A stretch of 64,000 nt of DNA from contig JBFOME010000002.1 of the NCBI GenBank assembly GCA_040830705.1, positions 124,001 to 188,000 of the forward strand, in the 5' to 3' direction. Positions within the stretch are counted from its first letter, which is position 1. Each line of letters begins with the position of its first letter. This DNA comes from Ruegeria_C sp040830705. Lineage in GTDB: Bacteria > Pseudomonadota > Alphaproteobacteria > Rhodobacterales > Rhodobacteraceae. Position numbers and translations under genes: made by a program. The notes below the pieces were generated by a model. It saw only the letters and a program-made list of their open reading frames with translations, was not told the DNA's origin and ran no database searches. This document shows positions 16,687 to 24,625 of the stretch, piece after piece.

Positions 16687-16989
16687 TCACTTCACCTCAA
16701 TCGTCTGCCGCAATTTTCCAGTAGTCTTGTCGAAGATCAGGATGCGGTTGTCATCGGTGACCACCCCGTACCAGTTCGGCCCGATGGTGACCGCTTGCGC
16801 GCGGGCACCGTCCGGCAGTTCGACCTCTTCCGGCAATGTCGGTGTGCGGTCACTCAAGCGGATGACAATCAGGGCGAATGTCAGTAGAACCCCGCCGATC
16901 ATCACCGCGGTCAACGCCATGACCATCCGTCTGAGCAGCCGAAGCTGCGGTGTTTCCTGCGGTATTTCGGGCTCGGAAGGGACAGACAT
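16687..16989 (-). CDS. Small single-pass membrane protein (DUF6476-like)
   Basis: A 100-residue protein with one hydrophobic segment (about 21-44), then a periplasm-facing domain with PDGARAQAVTIGPNWYGVVTDDNRILIFDKTTGKL, which looks like two or three beta strands of a single blade. Function is unknown; the family is common in Rhodobacteraceae. The ATG ends at 16989 and shares two bases (within CATG) with the ATG of the divergent pseudouridine synthase gene, so the two starts overlap head to head and each promoter must lie in the other gene. Confidence 0.78.
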   Translation of the reverse strand: MSVPSEPEIPQETPQLRLLRRMVMALTAVMIGGVLLTFALIVIRLSDRTPTLPEEVELPDGARAQAVTIGPNWYGVVTDDNRILIFDKTTGKLRQTIEVK

Positions 16990-18022
16990 GGGCACCCGCC
17001 AGATAGACTTCGTGATCGCGGCAGCACCACCGCCCCGCCTTGATAAGGCGCTTTCGCGGGATGTGCCAGACGAGGCGTCCCTGTCGCGCACACGGCTGGC
17101 ACGCCTGATCAGCGACGGGGCCGTGACAGTGGACGGGACCGTCATCACCGACGCCAAGGCGCGCGTTGCAGAAGGGGCCGCGATCTCGATCACTGTCGAG
17201 GCCTCCGAGGACAGCCATATCGGGCCAGAGGCCATCGCTCTGGATGTGGTCTGGGAAGATGACGACTTAATCGTGGTGAACAAACCGGCGGGCATGGTGG
17301 TGCATCCCGCACCTGGTTCGCCCAGCGGAACGCTGGTGAATGCGCTGCTGCATCATTGCGGCGATGCGCTCTCGGGGGTTGGTGGGGTCAAACGGCCCGG
17401 CATAGTGCACCGGATTGACAAGGAAACCAGCGGGTTGCTGGTGGTAGCCAAATCGGATGCGGCGCATCAGGGGCTGGCCGCGCAATTCGAGGCGCACAGC
17501 GTCGAGCGCTACTATCAGGCGCTCTGTTACGGTGTGCCGGATGCCAACGATCCGCGCCTGCGCGGGGTGAAAGGGGCCAGTTTTGAGGCAGGCAACATTC
17601 TGCGGATGACCACTCAATTGGGTCGGCACAAAACCGATCGCCAGAAACAGGCGGTCATGTTCCATGGCGGGCGTCACGCGGTGACGCGGGTGCGCGTCAT
17701 AGACCGATTTGGCCAGCCCCCGGTTGCGGCACTGGCAGAATGCTGGCTGGAAACCGGGCGTACCCACCAAATTCGTGTCCATTTGGCCCATGCGGGTCAC
17801 GGGCTGATCGGTGATCCGGTCTATGGCGGACGGCGGAAACTTGCCGCCAAGGCGTTGCCGGAACAAGCGCAGCAGGCGGTCTATGCCTTTCCAAGGCAAG
17901 CTTTGCATGCGGCGGTTTTGGGGTTTCAACACCCCGTGAACGGTGAAAATCTGCGTTTTGAGGCCGAAATGCCAGCAGATATGGCGCAATTGGCTGATGC
18001 CTTGCGCGCGCCGCTGTCATAA
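16988..18022 (+). CDS. RluA-family 23S rRNA pseudouridine synthase (RluD-like)
   Basis: The 344-residue protein has an S4 RNA-binding domain at the N terminus (about 15-75), then the pseudouridine synthase domain: VVNKPAGMVVHP, the catalytic GIVHRIDKETSGLLVVAKS (Asp is the nucleophile), and a C-terminal LETGRTHQIRVHLAHAGHGLIGDPVYGG. Members modify uridines 1911/1915/1917 or related sites of 23S rRNA. GGAAGGGA precedes the ATG at 16988. The start overlaps that of the divergent gene (16989). The rpoH gene follows 145 bases downstream on the same strand. Confidence 0.95.
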   Translation: MGTRQIDFVIAAAPPPRLDKALSRDVPDEASLSRTRLARLISDGAVTVDGTVITDAKARVAEGAAISITVEASEDSHIGPEAIALDVVWEDDDLIVVNKPAGMVVHPAPGSPSGTLVNALLHHCGDALSGVGGVKRPGIVHRIDKETSGLLVVAKSDAAHQGLAAQFEAHSVERYYQALCYGVPDANDPRLRGVKGASFEAGNILRMTTQLGRHKTDRQKQAVMFHGGRHAVTRVRVIDRFGQPPVAALAECWLETGRTHQIRVHLAHAGHGLIGDPVYGGRRKLAAKALPEQAQQAVYAFPRQALHAAVLGFQHPVNGENLRFEAEMPADMAQLADALRAPLS

Positions 18023-18060
18023 TGCGCAAAACACCGTGAAAAAGACGATCTCACCTTTCC

Positions 18061-18075
18061 TTAACAGTGAGTTAA
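18061..18075 (+). promoter_or_regulatory. CtrA-type site upstream of rpoH
   Basis: TTAA-CAGTGAG-TTAA matches the full CtrA binding site TTAA-N7-TTAA exactly. It ends 20 bases before the heat-shock -35 element. CtrA is the cell-cycle or motility master regulator of alphaproteobacteria. Confidence 0.6.
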
Positions 18076-18095
18076 TCGGAAACTGATAGCACCCT

Positions 18096-18124
18096 CTTGA
18101 ATGGGCAGGATACGTGACCCATAT
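18096..18124 (+). promoter_or_regulatory. Sigma-32-type promoter of rpoH
   Basis: CTTGAAT (18096-18102) is followed after 15 bases by CCCATAT (18118-18124), close to the heat-shock consensus CTTGAAA-N11-16-CCCATnT. Predicted transcription starts 35-40 bases before the rpoH ATG, which implies that rpoH is autoregulated. Confidence 0.7.
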
Positions 18125-18167
18125 CGGATGTTAAGAGGCTAAACATTATTCCGGAGGGACAACGGAT

Positions 18168-19064
18168 ATGTCGAACTACGCAAATCTTCCCGCACCGACC
18201 CCTGAAGGCGGTTTGAACCGCTATATGCAGGAGATTCGCAAATTTCCGCTGCTGGAGCCGGAAGAGGAATACATGCTCGCCAAGCGCTGGGTCGAGGAGC
18301 AGGATACCGAGGCCGCACATAAGATGGTGACCTCGCATCTGCGGCTTGCGGCCAAGATCGCGATGGGCTATCGCGGCTATGGTCTGCCGCAGGCCGAAGT
18401 GATTTCCGAGGCCAATGTGGGCCTGATGCAGGCAGTCAAGAAATTTGACCCGGAAAAAGGATTCCGCCTTGCGACCTATGCGATGTGGTGGATCCGCGCC
18501 TCGATCCAGGAATATGTCCTGCGTTCGTGGTCAATGGTCAAGCTGGGCACCACTTCGGCGCAGAAAAAGCTGTTCTTTAACCTGCGCAAGGCCAAGGCCC
18601 GCATCGGCGCTCTGGAAGAGGGCGATCTGCGGCCCGAGAATGTCGCACAGATCGCCAATGATCTGGGCGTGACCGAGGAAGAGGTTATCAGCATGAACCG
18701 GCGTATGTCCGGTGGCGATGCCTCGCTGAATGCTACGGTCGGCACCGAGGGCGAAGGTGCCATGCAGTGGCAGGATTGGCTAGAGGATGAGGATGCCGAC
18801 CAGGCTGGTGACTATGAGGCGCGCGATGAGCTGGAGGCGCGGCGCGAACTGCTGGCCGAGGCGCTGGAGGTGCTCAATGATCGGGAAAAGGACATTCTCA
18901 CCCAGCGCCGCCTGATGGATCAGCCCGTCACACTGGAGGATTTGAGCGGCCAGTACAATGTCAGCCGCGAACGCATCCGGCAGATCGAGGTGCGGGCGTT
19001 TGAAAAGCTGCAGAAGAAGATGCGCGAACTGGCCCGCAACAAGGGTATGCTCGCCACGGTCTGA
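18168..19064 (+). CDS. rpoH: RNA polymerase sigma factor RpoH (sigma-32)
   Basis: RpoH directs transcription of heat-shock and, in alphaproteobacteria, oxidative-stress genes. The 298-residue protein has region 2 with the core-binding and -10 helix (GLMQAVKKFDPEKGFRLATYAMWWIRASIQEYVL), the RpoH-box sequence QKKLFFNLRK that sets it apart from RpoD, and region 4 with VSRERIRQIEVRAFEKL. GGAGGG lies nine bases before the ATG. The heat-shock promoter at 18096-18124 and the CtrA-like site at 18061-18075 give it two likely inputs. A strong hairpin follows the stop. Confidence 0.97.
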   Translation: MSNYANLPAPTPEGGLNRYMQEIRKFPLLEPEEEYMLAKRWVEEQDTEAAHKMVTSHLRLAAKIAMGYRGYGLPQAEVISEANVGLMQAVKKFDPEKGFRLATYAMWWIRASIQEYVLRSWSMVKLGTTSAQKKLFFNLRKAKARIGALEEGDLRPENVAQIANDLGVTEEEVISMNRRMSGGDASLNATVGTEGEGAMQWQDWLEDEDADQAGDYEARDELEARRELLAEALEVLNDREKDILTQRRLMDQPVTLEDLSGQYNVSRERIRQIEVRAFEKLQKKMRELARNKGMLATV

Positions 19065-19083
19065 CGCCGTGTTCAAAGACAAA

Positions 19084-19111
19084 AACAGCCCGCCGCATCC
19101 GGCGGGCTGTT
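19084..19111 (+). terminator. Terminator between rpoH and the FAS1-RTX gene
   Basis: An 11-base-pair stem (AACAGCCCGCC, 19084-19094, with GGCGGGCTGTT, 19101-19111) and a six-base loop. An A-run lies on its left and TT on its right, so it can work in both directions between two convergent genes. Confidence 0.75.
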
Positions 19112-19129
19112 GCGTTTCGGCCTATGGGA

Positions 19130-20197
19130 TCAGGCGAACAGGAAATCATCCGCATCCAGCTGGTGCGCCCGTACCCCTATGAGGCTGATCCGGTCGCCAT
19201 CGTCCAGATCGATAACTGTGCGGAAGAACCGCCCGCTGATGTCATCGGAAATATCATCGAAGCTGTCGATGCCATCATATCCCGACAGGTCGATCTTGTC
19301 GCGCCCGGTGCGGAAATCCACGATCGTGTCTTTGTCGTCGCCTTTCTCAAAGACAAATGTGTCTCTGCCCCAACCGCCGAACATATAGTCGTTGCCGTCT
19401 CCACCATCGATGAGGTCTTTGCCGCCGCCGCCGAAGATCTTGTCGTGACCCTCATCACCACGCAGAACGTCCTTGCCGCGTCCGCCGCTGATCACATCGT
19501 TGCCGGTGCCGCCAAGCACAATATCATTGCCGCGCCCGGCCCAGATCACGTCGCGCCCGCCATTGCCGTCAATGAAATCTTGACCCTTGCCGGTTGAGAT
19601 GAACGACCCGCTATCATCATCCAGCACGAAATCGGTATTGGGGCGGGACAGAATTCCCGTGACCGAAATCGGCAGCAGCACCCCGTCCAGCACGTGAATG
19701 ATACCATTTGTCGCCTGGATATCGAAGGCGATCAGGCCCGGATCGGCGATCCCGTCATCTGCATCGCCCAGGCTCGGCGGCATGCTGTCGAGGTTCAGCG
19801 TGACCGAGCCTCCTTGCAAGGTGCCAATCTCGGTCCCGCTGCCCAGTCCCTGCACCGCAGCGAGGTCGAACTTGCCGTTGACCACGTGATAGGTCAGCAC
19901 ATCGGTGAGCAGCGGTATCGGGTCGCCGCCGCCCAGCAGCGTGAGCGCATCGACGATGTAACCCAGCGCCCCGGCCTCGTCCGTGCCGTCATAGCCCAAC
20001 GCACCTGCGAGCCCGATAAAGGCCGCATCCGTAGGGGCAAACACGGTCAGCGCGGCCGCGTCGTCGTTGAGAGCGCCGTCAAGCCCGGCGGTGATCACCG
20101 CGTCGCGCAGCAGGTCGAAATCGCCATTGTTGTTGTCGTATGTGCCGGGCGCACCGCTGTTGAGCACAATTCCGGTCAGTGTCTGTGTCGCGTCCAT
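19130..20197 (-). CDS. Fasciclin (FAS1) domain fused to RTX calcium-binding repeats
   Basis: A 355-residue, very acidic protein with no N-terminal signal peptide. Residues 1-180 form a FAS1 domain: ALTVFAPTDAAF and the later LTYHVV, ATNGIIHVLDGVLLP blocks that mark the H1 and H2 motifs. Residues 200-290 hold six or more RTX nonapeptides (GGxGxDxxx, as in GNGGRDVIWAGRGND), which fold on calcium in the medium. The C-terminal region is typical of type I secretion signals, so export outside the cell is inferred. FAS1 domains mediate adhesion. GGAGG precedes the ATG at 20197. No type I exporter is encoded nearby. Confidence 0.9.
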   Translation of the reverse strand: MDATQTLTGIVLNSGAPGTYDNNNGDFDLLRDAVITAGLDGALNDDAAALTVFAPTDAAFIGLAGALGYDGTDEAGALGYIVDALTLLGGGDPIPLLTDVLTYHVVNGKFDLAAVQGLGSGTEIGTLQGGSVTLNLDSMPPSLGDADDGIADPGLIAFDIQATNGIIHVLDGVLLPISVTGILSRPNTDFVLDDDSGSFISTGKGQDFIDGNGGRDVIWAGRGNDIVLGGTGNDVISGGRGKDVLRGDEGHDKIFGGGGKDLIDGGDGNDYMFGGWGRDTFVFEKGDDKDTIVDFRTGRDKIDLSGYDGIDSFDDISDDISGRFFRTVIDLDDGDRISLIGVRAHQLDADDFLFA

Positions 20198-20352
20198 TTG
20201 TGGGAACCTCCAACCCTGTTGTTTTTGCCTCTGTCCCGGCGCGCCGCAGGATTTGCGGTGCTCAGCTCGGGCAAGATGTCAGGGATACGGAGGGTCTGCG
20301 GGCTTGGATCATGGCTCGATTGCACACGAATCCGTGATCGGCGGCCCGGCGC

Positions 20353-21468
20353 TTAAACGAGGGGGGCGGTCTGGTACAGTTTGACCTTGAGCCCGCCATG
20401 GGCGACTGGCGCACCGGTTGGCAGGTAGGGCAGGGCGGTGGCATGGGCCAGGCTGCCATCGCTGGTGATAAGCCCGACACGCCATCCTTGGAAGCGATCT
20501 TTCATGACCTGCCCGAATGCGCCGTAAAGCGCATAGAGCACCTTCTTGTTGCCGATCCGCGCGCCATAGGGCGGGTTGACGATCACAAGGCCGGGCGGCC
20601 CCTCGGGGGGCGTGATGTCGCTGATTGCGGCTTGGTGAAAATGCGTGATGGCATCGACACCCGCCGCTTCGGCATTGCGCTTGCTGTTGGCGATGGCCCC
20701 GTCATTCCGGTCGGACCCGTAAAAGCGCATATCGGGGGCCGCTCGCGCCGTGTCTTGCTGCACTTCCGCCCATGCGTCAGCATCGAAACTCGCCAACTTT
20801 TCGAACGCGAAGTGGCGCGATCGCCCCGGCGCGCGCCTGGATGCGATCTCGGCGGCTTCCAGCACGAAGGTGCCCGAGCCGCACATCGGGTCATAGACCG
20901 GCTCACCCCCGTCAAAGCCGCATTGGCGCAGAAACATCGCCGCCATCGTTTCTCGTATGGGGGCCTTGCCGACGGCGGGTTTGTGGCCGCGCTTGTGCAA
21001 AGTTTCGCCGGAAGTATCGAGGCTTATGGCGCAAAGGTCATCCTCGATCCGCACCTTCACGGTCAGCTCCGCTTTGGGATCGACCACAAGGCCTGCGCTT
21101 TCCGACAACGCCCGCTCGATCCGCTGGGCGGCGGCCTTGGCGTGATAGATTTTCGACTTTCGACACGTGACCTCGACCTTGACTGGCATGCCTGTGCGCA
21201 AGGTGGCGTTCCAGGGGAATTTGCGCGCCCGCTTGTCGAGCTGGGCCAGATGAAAGACGCGAAATGCCCCAATACGAACCAAGACGCGTGTTGCCCCGCG
21301 CAGCCACAGATTGGCGCGCCAGACATCCGGCCAATGCCCGTGGACGGTCACGCCGCCGGGCGAGACTACTGGGGCCGTAAACCCCAGTGCGCGCGCTTCT
21401 TCGGCCAGTGGCTGTTCCAGCCCCGGTGTGACGATCAGAAAAATCTCGAAAGGTTCGGTCTTGTCCAT
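20353..21468 (-). CDS. THUMP-domain RNA methyltransferase (RlmL-like)
   Basis: The 371-residue protein has a THUMP RNA-binding domain (about 60-165, with KVEVTCRKSKIYHAKAA) followed by a Rossmann methyltransferase domain: DPMCGSGTFVLEAA, the AdoMet-binding motif I, and VNPPYGARIG, the motif IV NPPY of N2-guanine methyltransferases. It resembles the N-terminal half of RlmL, which makes m2G2445 in 23S rRNA. The separate C-terminal half of RlmL is missing, as in many alphaproteobacteria. An in-frame GTG at 21474 is two codons upstream; the ATG at 21468 is preferred. Confidence 0.88.
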   Translation of the reverse strand: MDKTEPFEIFLIVTPGLEQPLAEEARALGFTAPVVSPGGVTVHGHWPDVWRANLWLRGATRVLVRIGAFRVFHLAQLDKRARKFPWNATLRTGMPVKVEVTCRKSKIYHAKAAAQRIERALSESAGLVVDPKAELTVKVRIEDDLCAISLDTSGETLHKRGHKPAVGKAPIRETMAAMFLRQCGFDGGEPVYDPMCGSGTFVLEAAEIASRRAPGRSRHFAFEKLASFDADAWAEVQQDTARAAPDMRFYGSDRNDGAIANSKRNAEAAGVDAITHFHQAAISDITPPEGPPGLVIVNPPYGARIGNKKVLYALYGAFGQVMKDRFQGWRVGLITSDGSLAHATALPYLPTGAPVAHGGLKVKLYQTAPLV

Positions 21469-21565
21469 CCGCACTGCTTAGCGCCAAAGCAAGGCGGGTT
21501 CGACCGGATTCTGGCGCTCTTTCGGGATTGCCGCTATGATGCGTGCTCTGCAAGGAGAGGATGCG

Positions 21566-21835
21566 ATGGCAGGCGGATGGGCGCGCGATGGAGCGGTGAG
21601 CGAACAGATTGAAGCATCGATCTCGGACGAGTTGGCGCGGATGAAGGCCGCCAAGCGCCCTGTCGGCGAGAGCCTGACCCATTGCGCCGATTGCGAGGAG
21701 CCAATCCCCGAGGCACGGCGTCAGGCGATCCCGGGCGTCAAGCTGTGCATCGAATGTCAGCAAGACCGCGATGCCGCATTCAAGCCGCGCGCAGGCATCA
21801 ATCGGCGGGGATCGAAGGACAGCCAGTTGAAATAG
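21566..21835 (+). CDS. DksA/TraR-type C4 zinc-finger protein
   Basis: The 89-residue protein has a single C4 zinc finger: CADCEEPI and CIECQQ, that is C-x2-C and C-x2-C separated by about 17 residues, typical of the DksA/TraR (YbiI) group. The N-terminal coiled-coil that lets DksA enter the RNA polymerase channel is too short here, so a DksA-like role is not certain. AGGAGAGG precedes the ATG at 21566. The ORF is free-standing, convergent with the tautomerase gene. Confidence 0.85.
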   Translation: MAGGWARDGAVSEQIEASISDELARMKAAKRPVGESLTHCADCEEPIPEARRQAIPGVKLCIECQQDRDAAFKPRAGINRRGSKDSQLK

Positions 21836-21867
21836 CTTTGGTCATTACCCGATATGAGTCCAAAGCT
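21834..21867. terminator. Inverted repeat between convergent genes
   Basis: AGCTTTGG (21834-21841) pairs with CCAAAGCT (21860-21867), with a further TCAT/ATGA inside. It overlaps the stop of the zinc-finger gene and could end transcription from either side. There is no T-run. Confidence 0.45.
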
Positions 21868-21898
21868 GCCGCCAACTCATTCGGCCCAAAGACGATGG

Positions 21899-22117
21899 TC
21901 AACCGCGCGCCCGCATCTCTAAGGCGTCCTGTGTCGTCAGAACGTTGCCCGCATACCCCCAAGAGCCGCTACTCACTTCTAGCAATCGGACCGAGGTTCC
22001 ATTCTTTATGGTTTGACCAGCGACTTCGCCAAAAGCATCTGTAACCTTTTGTATTATTGCCCCTTTTTCTTCCTCCGAGAATACTCCTTCGAGCACCTGA
22101 ATTTCTATTGAAGGCAT
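21899..22117 (-). CDS. 4-oxalocrotonate tautomerase-family protein
   Basis: A 72-residue protein starting MPSIEIQVLEG. After removal of the methionine, Pro1 would be the catalytic base of the tautomerase superfamily, and a beta strand follows directly. Later it has EKGAIIQKVTDAFGEVAGQ and TSVRLLEV, the helix and second strand of this fold. The substrate is unknown. ATG 22117 is preferred, with GGAG seven bases upstream, over an earlier in-frame start at 22186 whose 23-residue lead would bury the proline. Base composition is visibly poorer in G+C than neighbouring genes. Confidence 0.82.
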   Translation of the reverse strand: MPSIEIQVLEGVFSEEEKGAIIQKVTDAFGEVAGQTIKNGTSVRLLEVSSGSWGYAGNVLTTQDALEMRARG

Positions 22118-22237
22118 CGCGAACTCCGTTTCCCATTCATCGCCAAGGTTAAGGTTGGCACCGACCAACATGTCCCAAGATGACACGCGAAACGCAGTCT
22201 TGTAAAAGTTCCATGCAGCTTGAGAGGAGGCACTGGC

Positions 22238-22663
22238 ATGTCGGCAATGGTTTCGTTTCGCTCAGTGGTGGACCCGACAGATTGCGACTTTCTCGGTCAC
22301 ATGAATGTTTCGAGGTACTTCGCCGCATGTTCTGACGGCGTGTTTGCGATCCAGTCCGAAATGGGTTTGACGGCTGCCGATATGCGAACGGGCCGCCGGG
22401 TTTCGTTCGCAGTTGTGAATGCCCAGAGCGATTTCCGCGCCGAGCTCACAGCGGGCGACTCGATACGGTTGGAAACGTCAGTTATCGCGATCGGCACCAA
22501 ATCAATGACGTTCAGGCATCGGCTGTTTAGAGCGGACGGCAACAGACTGGCCTTTGAGACCGAGTTCAAATGCGTGATGCTGTCCCTCGAAACCCGCCAA
22601 GCCACAGACATACCCGATGACGTTCGCGAAGCTGCAATGGAGTGGTTAGAGAGCCCGACTTGA
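22238..22663 (+). CDS. Acyl-CoA thioesterase-like hot-dog protein (4HBT type)
   Basis: The 141-residue protein has the 4-hydroxybenzoyl-CoA thioesterase hot-dog fold pattern: VVDPTDCDFLGHMNVSRYF near the N terminus, where Asp and His are in the usual catalytic positions, then FRAELTAGDSIRLETSVIAIG strands. The substrate is unknown; 4HBT proteins hydrolyse acyl- or aryl-CoA. GAGGAGG lies seven bases before ATG 22238. With the divergent tautomerase it forms a small island of lower G+C, which suggests recent acquisition. A hairpin follows at 22664-22682. Confidence 0.8.
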   Translation: MSAMVSFRSVVDPTDCDFLGHMNVSRYFAACSDGVFAIQSEMGLTAADMRTGRRVSFAVVNAQSDFRAELTAGDSIRLETSVIAIGTKSMTFRHRLFRADGNRLAFETEFKCVMLSLETRQATDIPDDVREAAMEWLESPT

Positions 22664-22682
22664 AGGACGGCATTGCCGTCCT
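22664..22682. terminator. Hairpin between convergent thioesterase and pepF genes
   Basis: AGGACGGC (22664-22671) and GCCGTCCT (22675-22682) form an 8-base-pair stem with a three-base loop, starting just after the thioesterase stop. No T-run follows, so efficiency is uncertain. Confidence 0.5.
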
Positions 22683-22708
22683 CTGTGTCGTCGCGCTGGA
22701 CTTGGTCC

Positions 22709-24529
22709 TTACCCCTCCATCGCCTCCAACTCGTCGATCATCTGTGAGATCATGCTAAGACCCTTGTCCCAAAATTTGGGATCGCTGGCATCAAGGCCGA
22801 AGGGGGCCAGCAATTCCTTATGGTGCTTGGACCCACCGGCGCGGAGCATGTCGAAATACTTCTCTTCAAAGCCCTCCGCGCCGTCGGCATAGACCGAGTA
22901 GAGCGCGTTCACCAGGCCGTCTCCGAACGCATAGGCGTAGACGTAGAAGGGCGAGTGCACGAAATGAGGGATATAGGCCCAAAAGGTTTCGTATCCTTCC
23001 ATGAACTCAAATGCCGGGCCAAGCGACTCGGCCTGCACCGACATCCAGAGCGCGTTGATATCGTCCGGTGTCAGCTCGCCCTCGCGGCGCGCGGCGTGCA
23101 GCTTACACTCGAAGTCATAAAATGCGATCTGACGGATCACCGTGTTGATCATGTCTTCGACCTTACCCGCCAGCAGGATCTTGCGCTGCTCTTGGCTTTC
23201 GGCGGCATCCAGCATTTTGCGGAAAGTCAGCATTTCGCCAAACACGCTTGCGGTTTCGGCCAGCGTGAGCGGGGTAGAGGACAGCATCTCGCCCTGACCG
23301 GCGGCCAGCACCTGATGCACGCCGTGGCCCAATTCATGCGCCAGTGTCATCACATCACGCGGCTTACCCAGATAGTTGAGCATCACATAAGGATGCACCT
23401 CGGTCACGGTGGGGTGGGCAAAGGCACCCGGTGCCTTGCCGGGCTTTACACCCGCGTCGATCCAGCCCTTCGAGAAGAACGGTGCCGCCAATTCGCCCAT
23501 GCGCGGGTCGAAGGCGTTATAGGCATCCATCACCGTTTTCTCGGCCTGCGCCCAATTCACGATGCGCGTGTCTTCCATGGGCAGCGGCGCATTGCGATCC
23601 CAGACCTGCATCTTGTCGAGGCCCAGCCACTTGCGCTTCAACTCGTAGTAGCGGTGACTGAGCTTGGGATAGGCCGCCACAACCGCCTCGCGCAGCGCCT
23701 CAACCACTTCGGGTTCGACATCGTTTGACAGGTGCCGCCCGGTCTGCGCTGTGGGCATCCCGCGCCAGCGGTCGACGATTTCCTTTTCCTTGGATTGCGT
23801 GTTGTGGACGCGGGCGAAGGTCTTGATGTTCTCGCCAAAAACCCGCGCCAGCTCGCGGCTGGCCGCTTCGCGCTTGGACCGGTCCTGTTCGGTCAGCAGG
23901 TTCAGCGTGCCTTCCATGTTCAGGTCTTGGCCATCTACGGTGAAGGTCAGCCCTGCGATGGTCTCGTCAAAAAGCCGCTCCCACGCGTCGCCCACAACGC
24001 CCAGATCATGCAGGAATTTTTCCAGCTCGTCGCTGAGTTGATAGGGTTTCATCGCACGAATTCGACGGAAAACCGGGGCGTAGCGGGCCAGATCGGTGTT
24101 CTGCTCCAGCAGCGCCTTCAGGTGGTCATCTTCGAGCCGGTTCAGCTCAAGCGTGAAGAAAACCAAAGGCGTGGTGAAGATGGTGATCTTTTCCTGGCAG
24201 TCGGACATGAACTTAGCCCGGTCTGCATCCGTCGTCAGCTGGTAATAGCGCAGCCCGGCAAAGGACATGATGCGGCCCGCGATGGCGTTGATCTTTTCGT
24301 TGCGCTGCACACAGGTCAGCAAGCCATCGGCATCCAGATCGGCAAGCTTCCCCTCGTAGTCACCTGCAAAAGCGGCGCATTCCCCTTCCAGCCAGTCCAG
24401 ATCGCGGGCCAGTTCCGGCGCGTCCTCGCCGGTGTAAAGATCGCTCAGGTCCCATTCCGGCAGGTCGCCTAGATTGTCGGTGCCTCCGGCTGCATTGGCG
24501 TCACGAACGGGAAACGGAAGGTTGAGCAT
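22709..24529 (-). CDS. pepF: Oligoendopeptidase F (M3 family)
   Basis: The 606-residue cytoplasmic metallopeptidase carries the HExxH zinc motif as LAHELGHGVHQ near residue 400, with a third ligand further on (LAETASVFGEM). PepF cuts short peptides, in cytoplasmic peptide recycling. The N-terminal region LGDLPEWDLSDLYTG is typical of the family. TGAGG lies upstream of the ATG at 24529. The gene is divergent from nothing nearby on its left, convergent with the thioesterase. Its right neighbour, the hydrolase, is on the same strand 96 bases away. Confidence 0.95.
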   Translation of the reverse strand: MLNLPFPVRDANAAGGTDNLGDLPEWDLSDLYTGEDAPELARDLDWLEGECAAFAGDYEGKLADLDADGLLTCVQRNEKINAIAGRIMSFAGLRYYQLTTDADRAKFMSDCQEKITIFTTPLVFFTLELNRLEDDHLKALLEQNTDLARYAPVFRRIRAMKPYQLSDELEKFLHDLGVVGDAWERLFDETIAGLTFTVDGQDLNMEGTLNLLTEQDRSKREAASRELARVFGENIKTFARVHNTQSKEKEIVDRWRGMPTAQTGRHLSNDVEPEVVEALREAVVAAYPKLSHRYYELKRKWLGLDKMQVWDRNAPLPMEDTRIVNWAQAEKTVMDAYNAFDPRMGELAAPFFSKGWIDAGVKPGKAPGAFAHPTVTEVHPYVMLNYLGKPRDVMTLAHELGHGVHQVLAAGQGEMLSSTPLTLAETASVFGEMLTFRKMLDAAESQEQRKILLAGKVEDMINTVIRQIAFYDFECKLHAARREGELTPDDINALWMSVQAESLGPAFEFMEGYETFWAYIPHFVHSPFYVYAYAFGDGLVNALYSVYADGAEGFEEKYFDMLRAGGSKHHKELLAPFGLDASDPKFWDKGLSMISQMIDELEAMEG

Positions 24530-24625
24530 ATCTGGGCCTCACATGGTGCTTTCCCAGACATCTAATTGCCGGGTCCGGCGATCACAAGGCGGATCGCCGC
24601 AACCATGCCCAATGTGAAGATTTGT

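Noticed and set aside
22820..23728. A plus-strand open frame opposite pepF.
   Set aside because: Same reason; pepF on the minus strand has intact catalytic motifs throughout.
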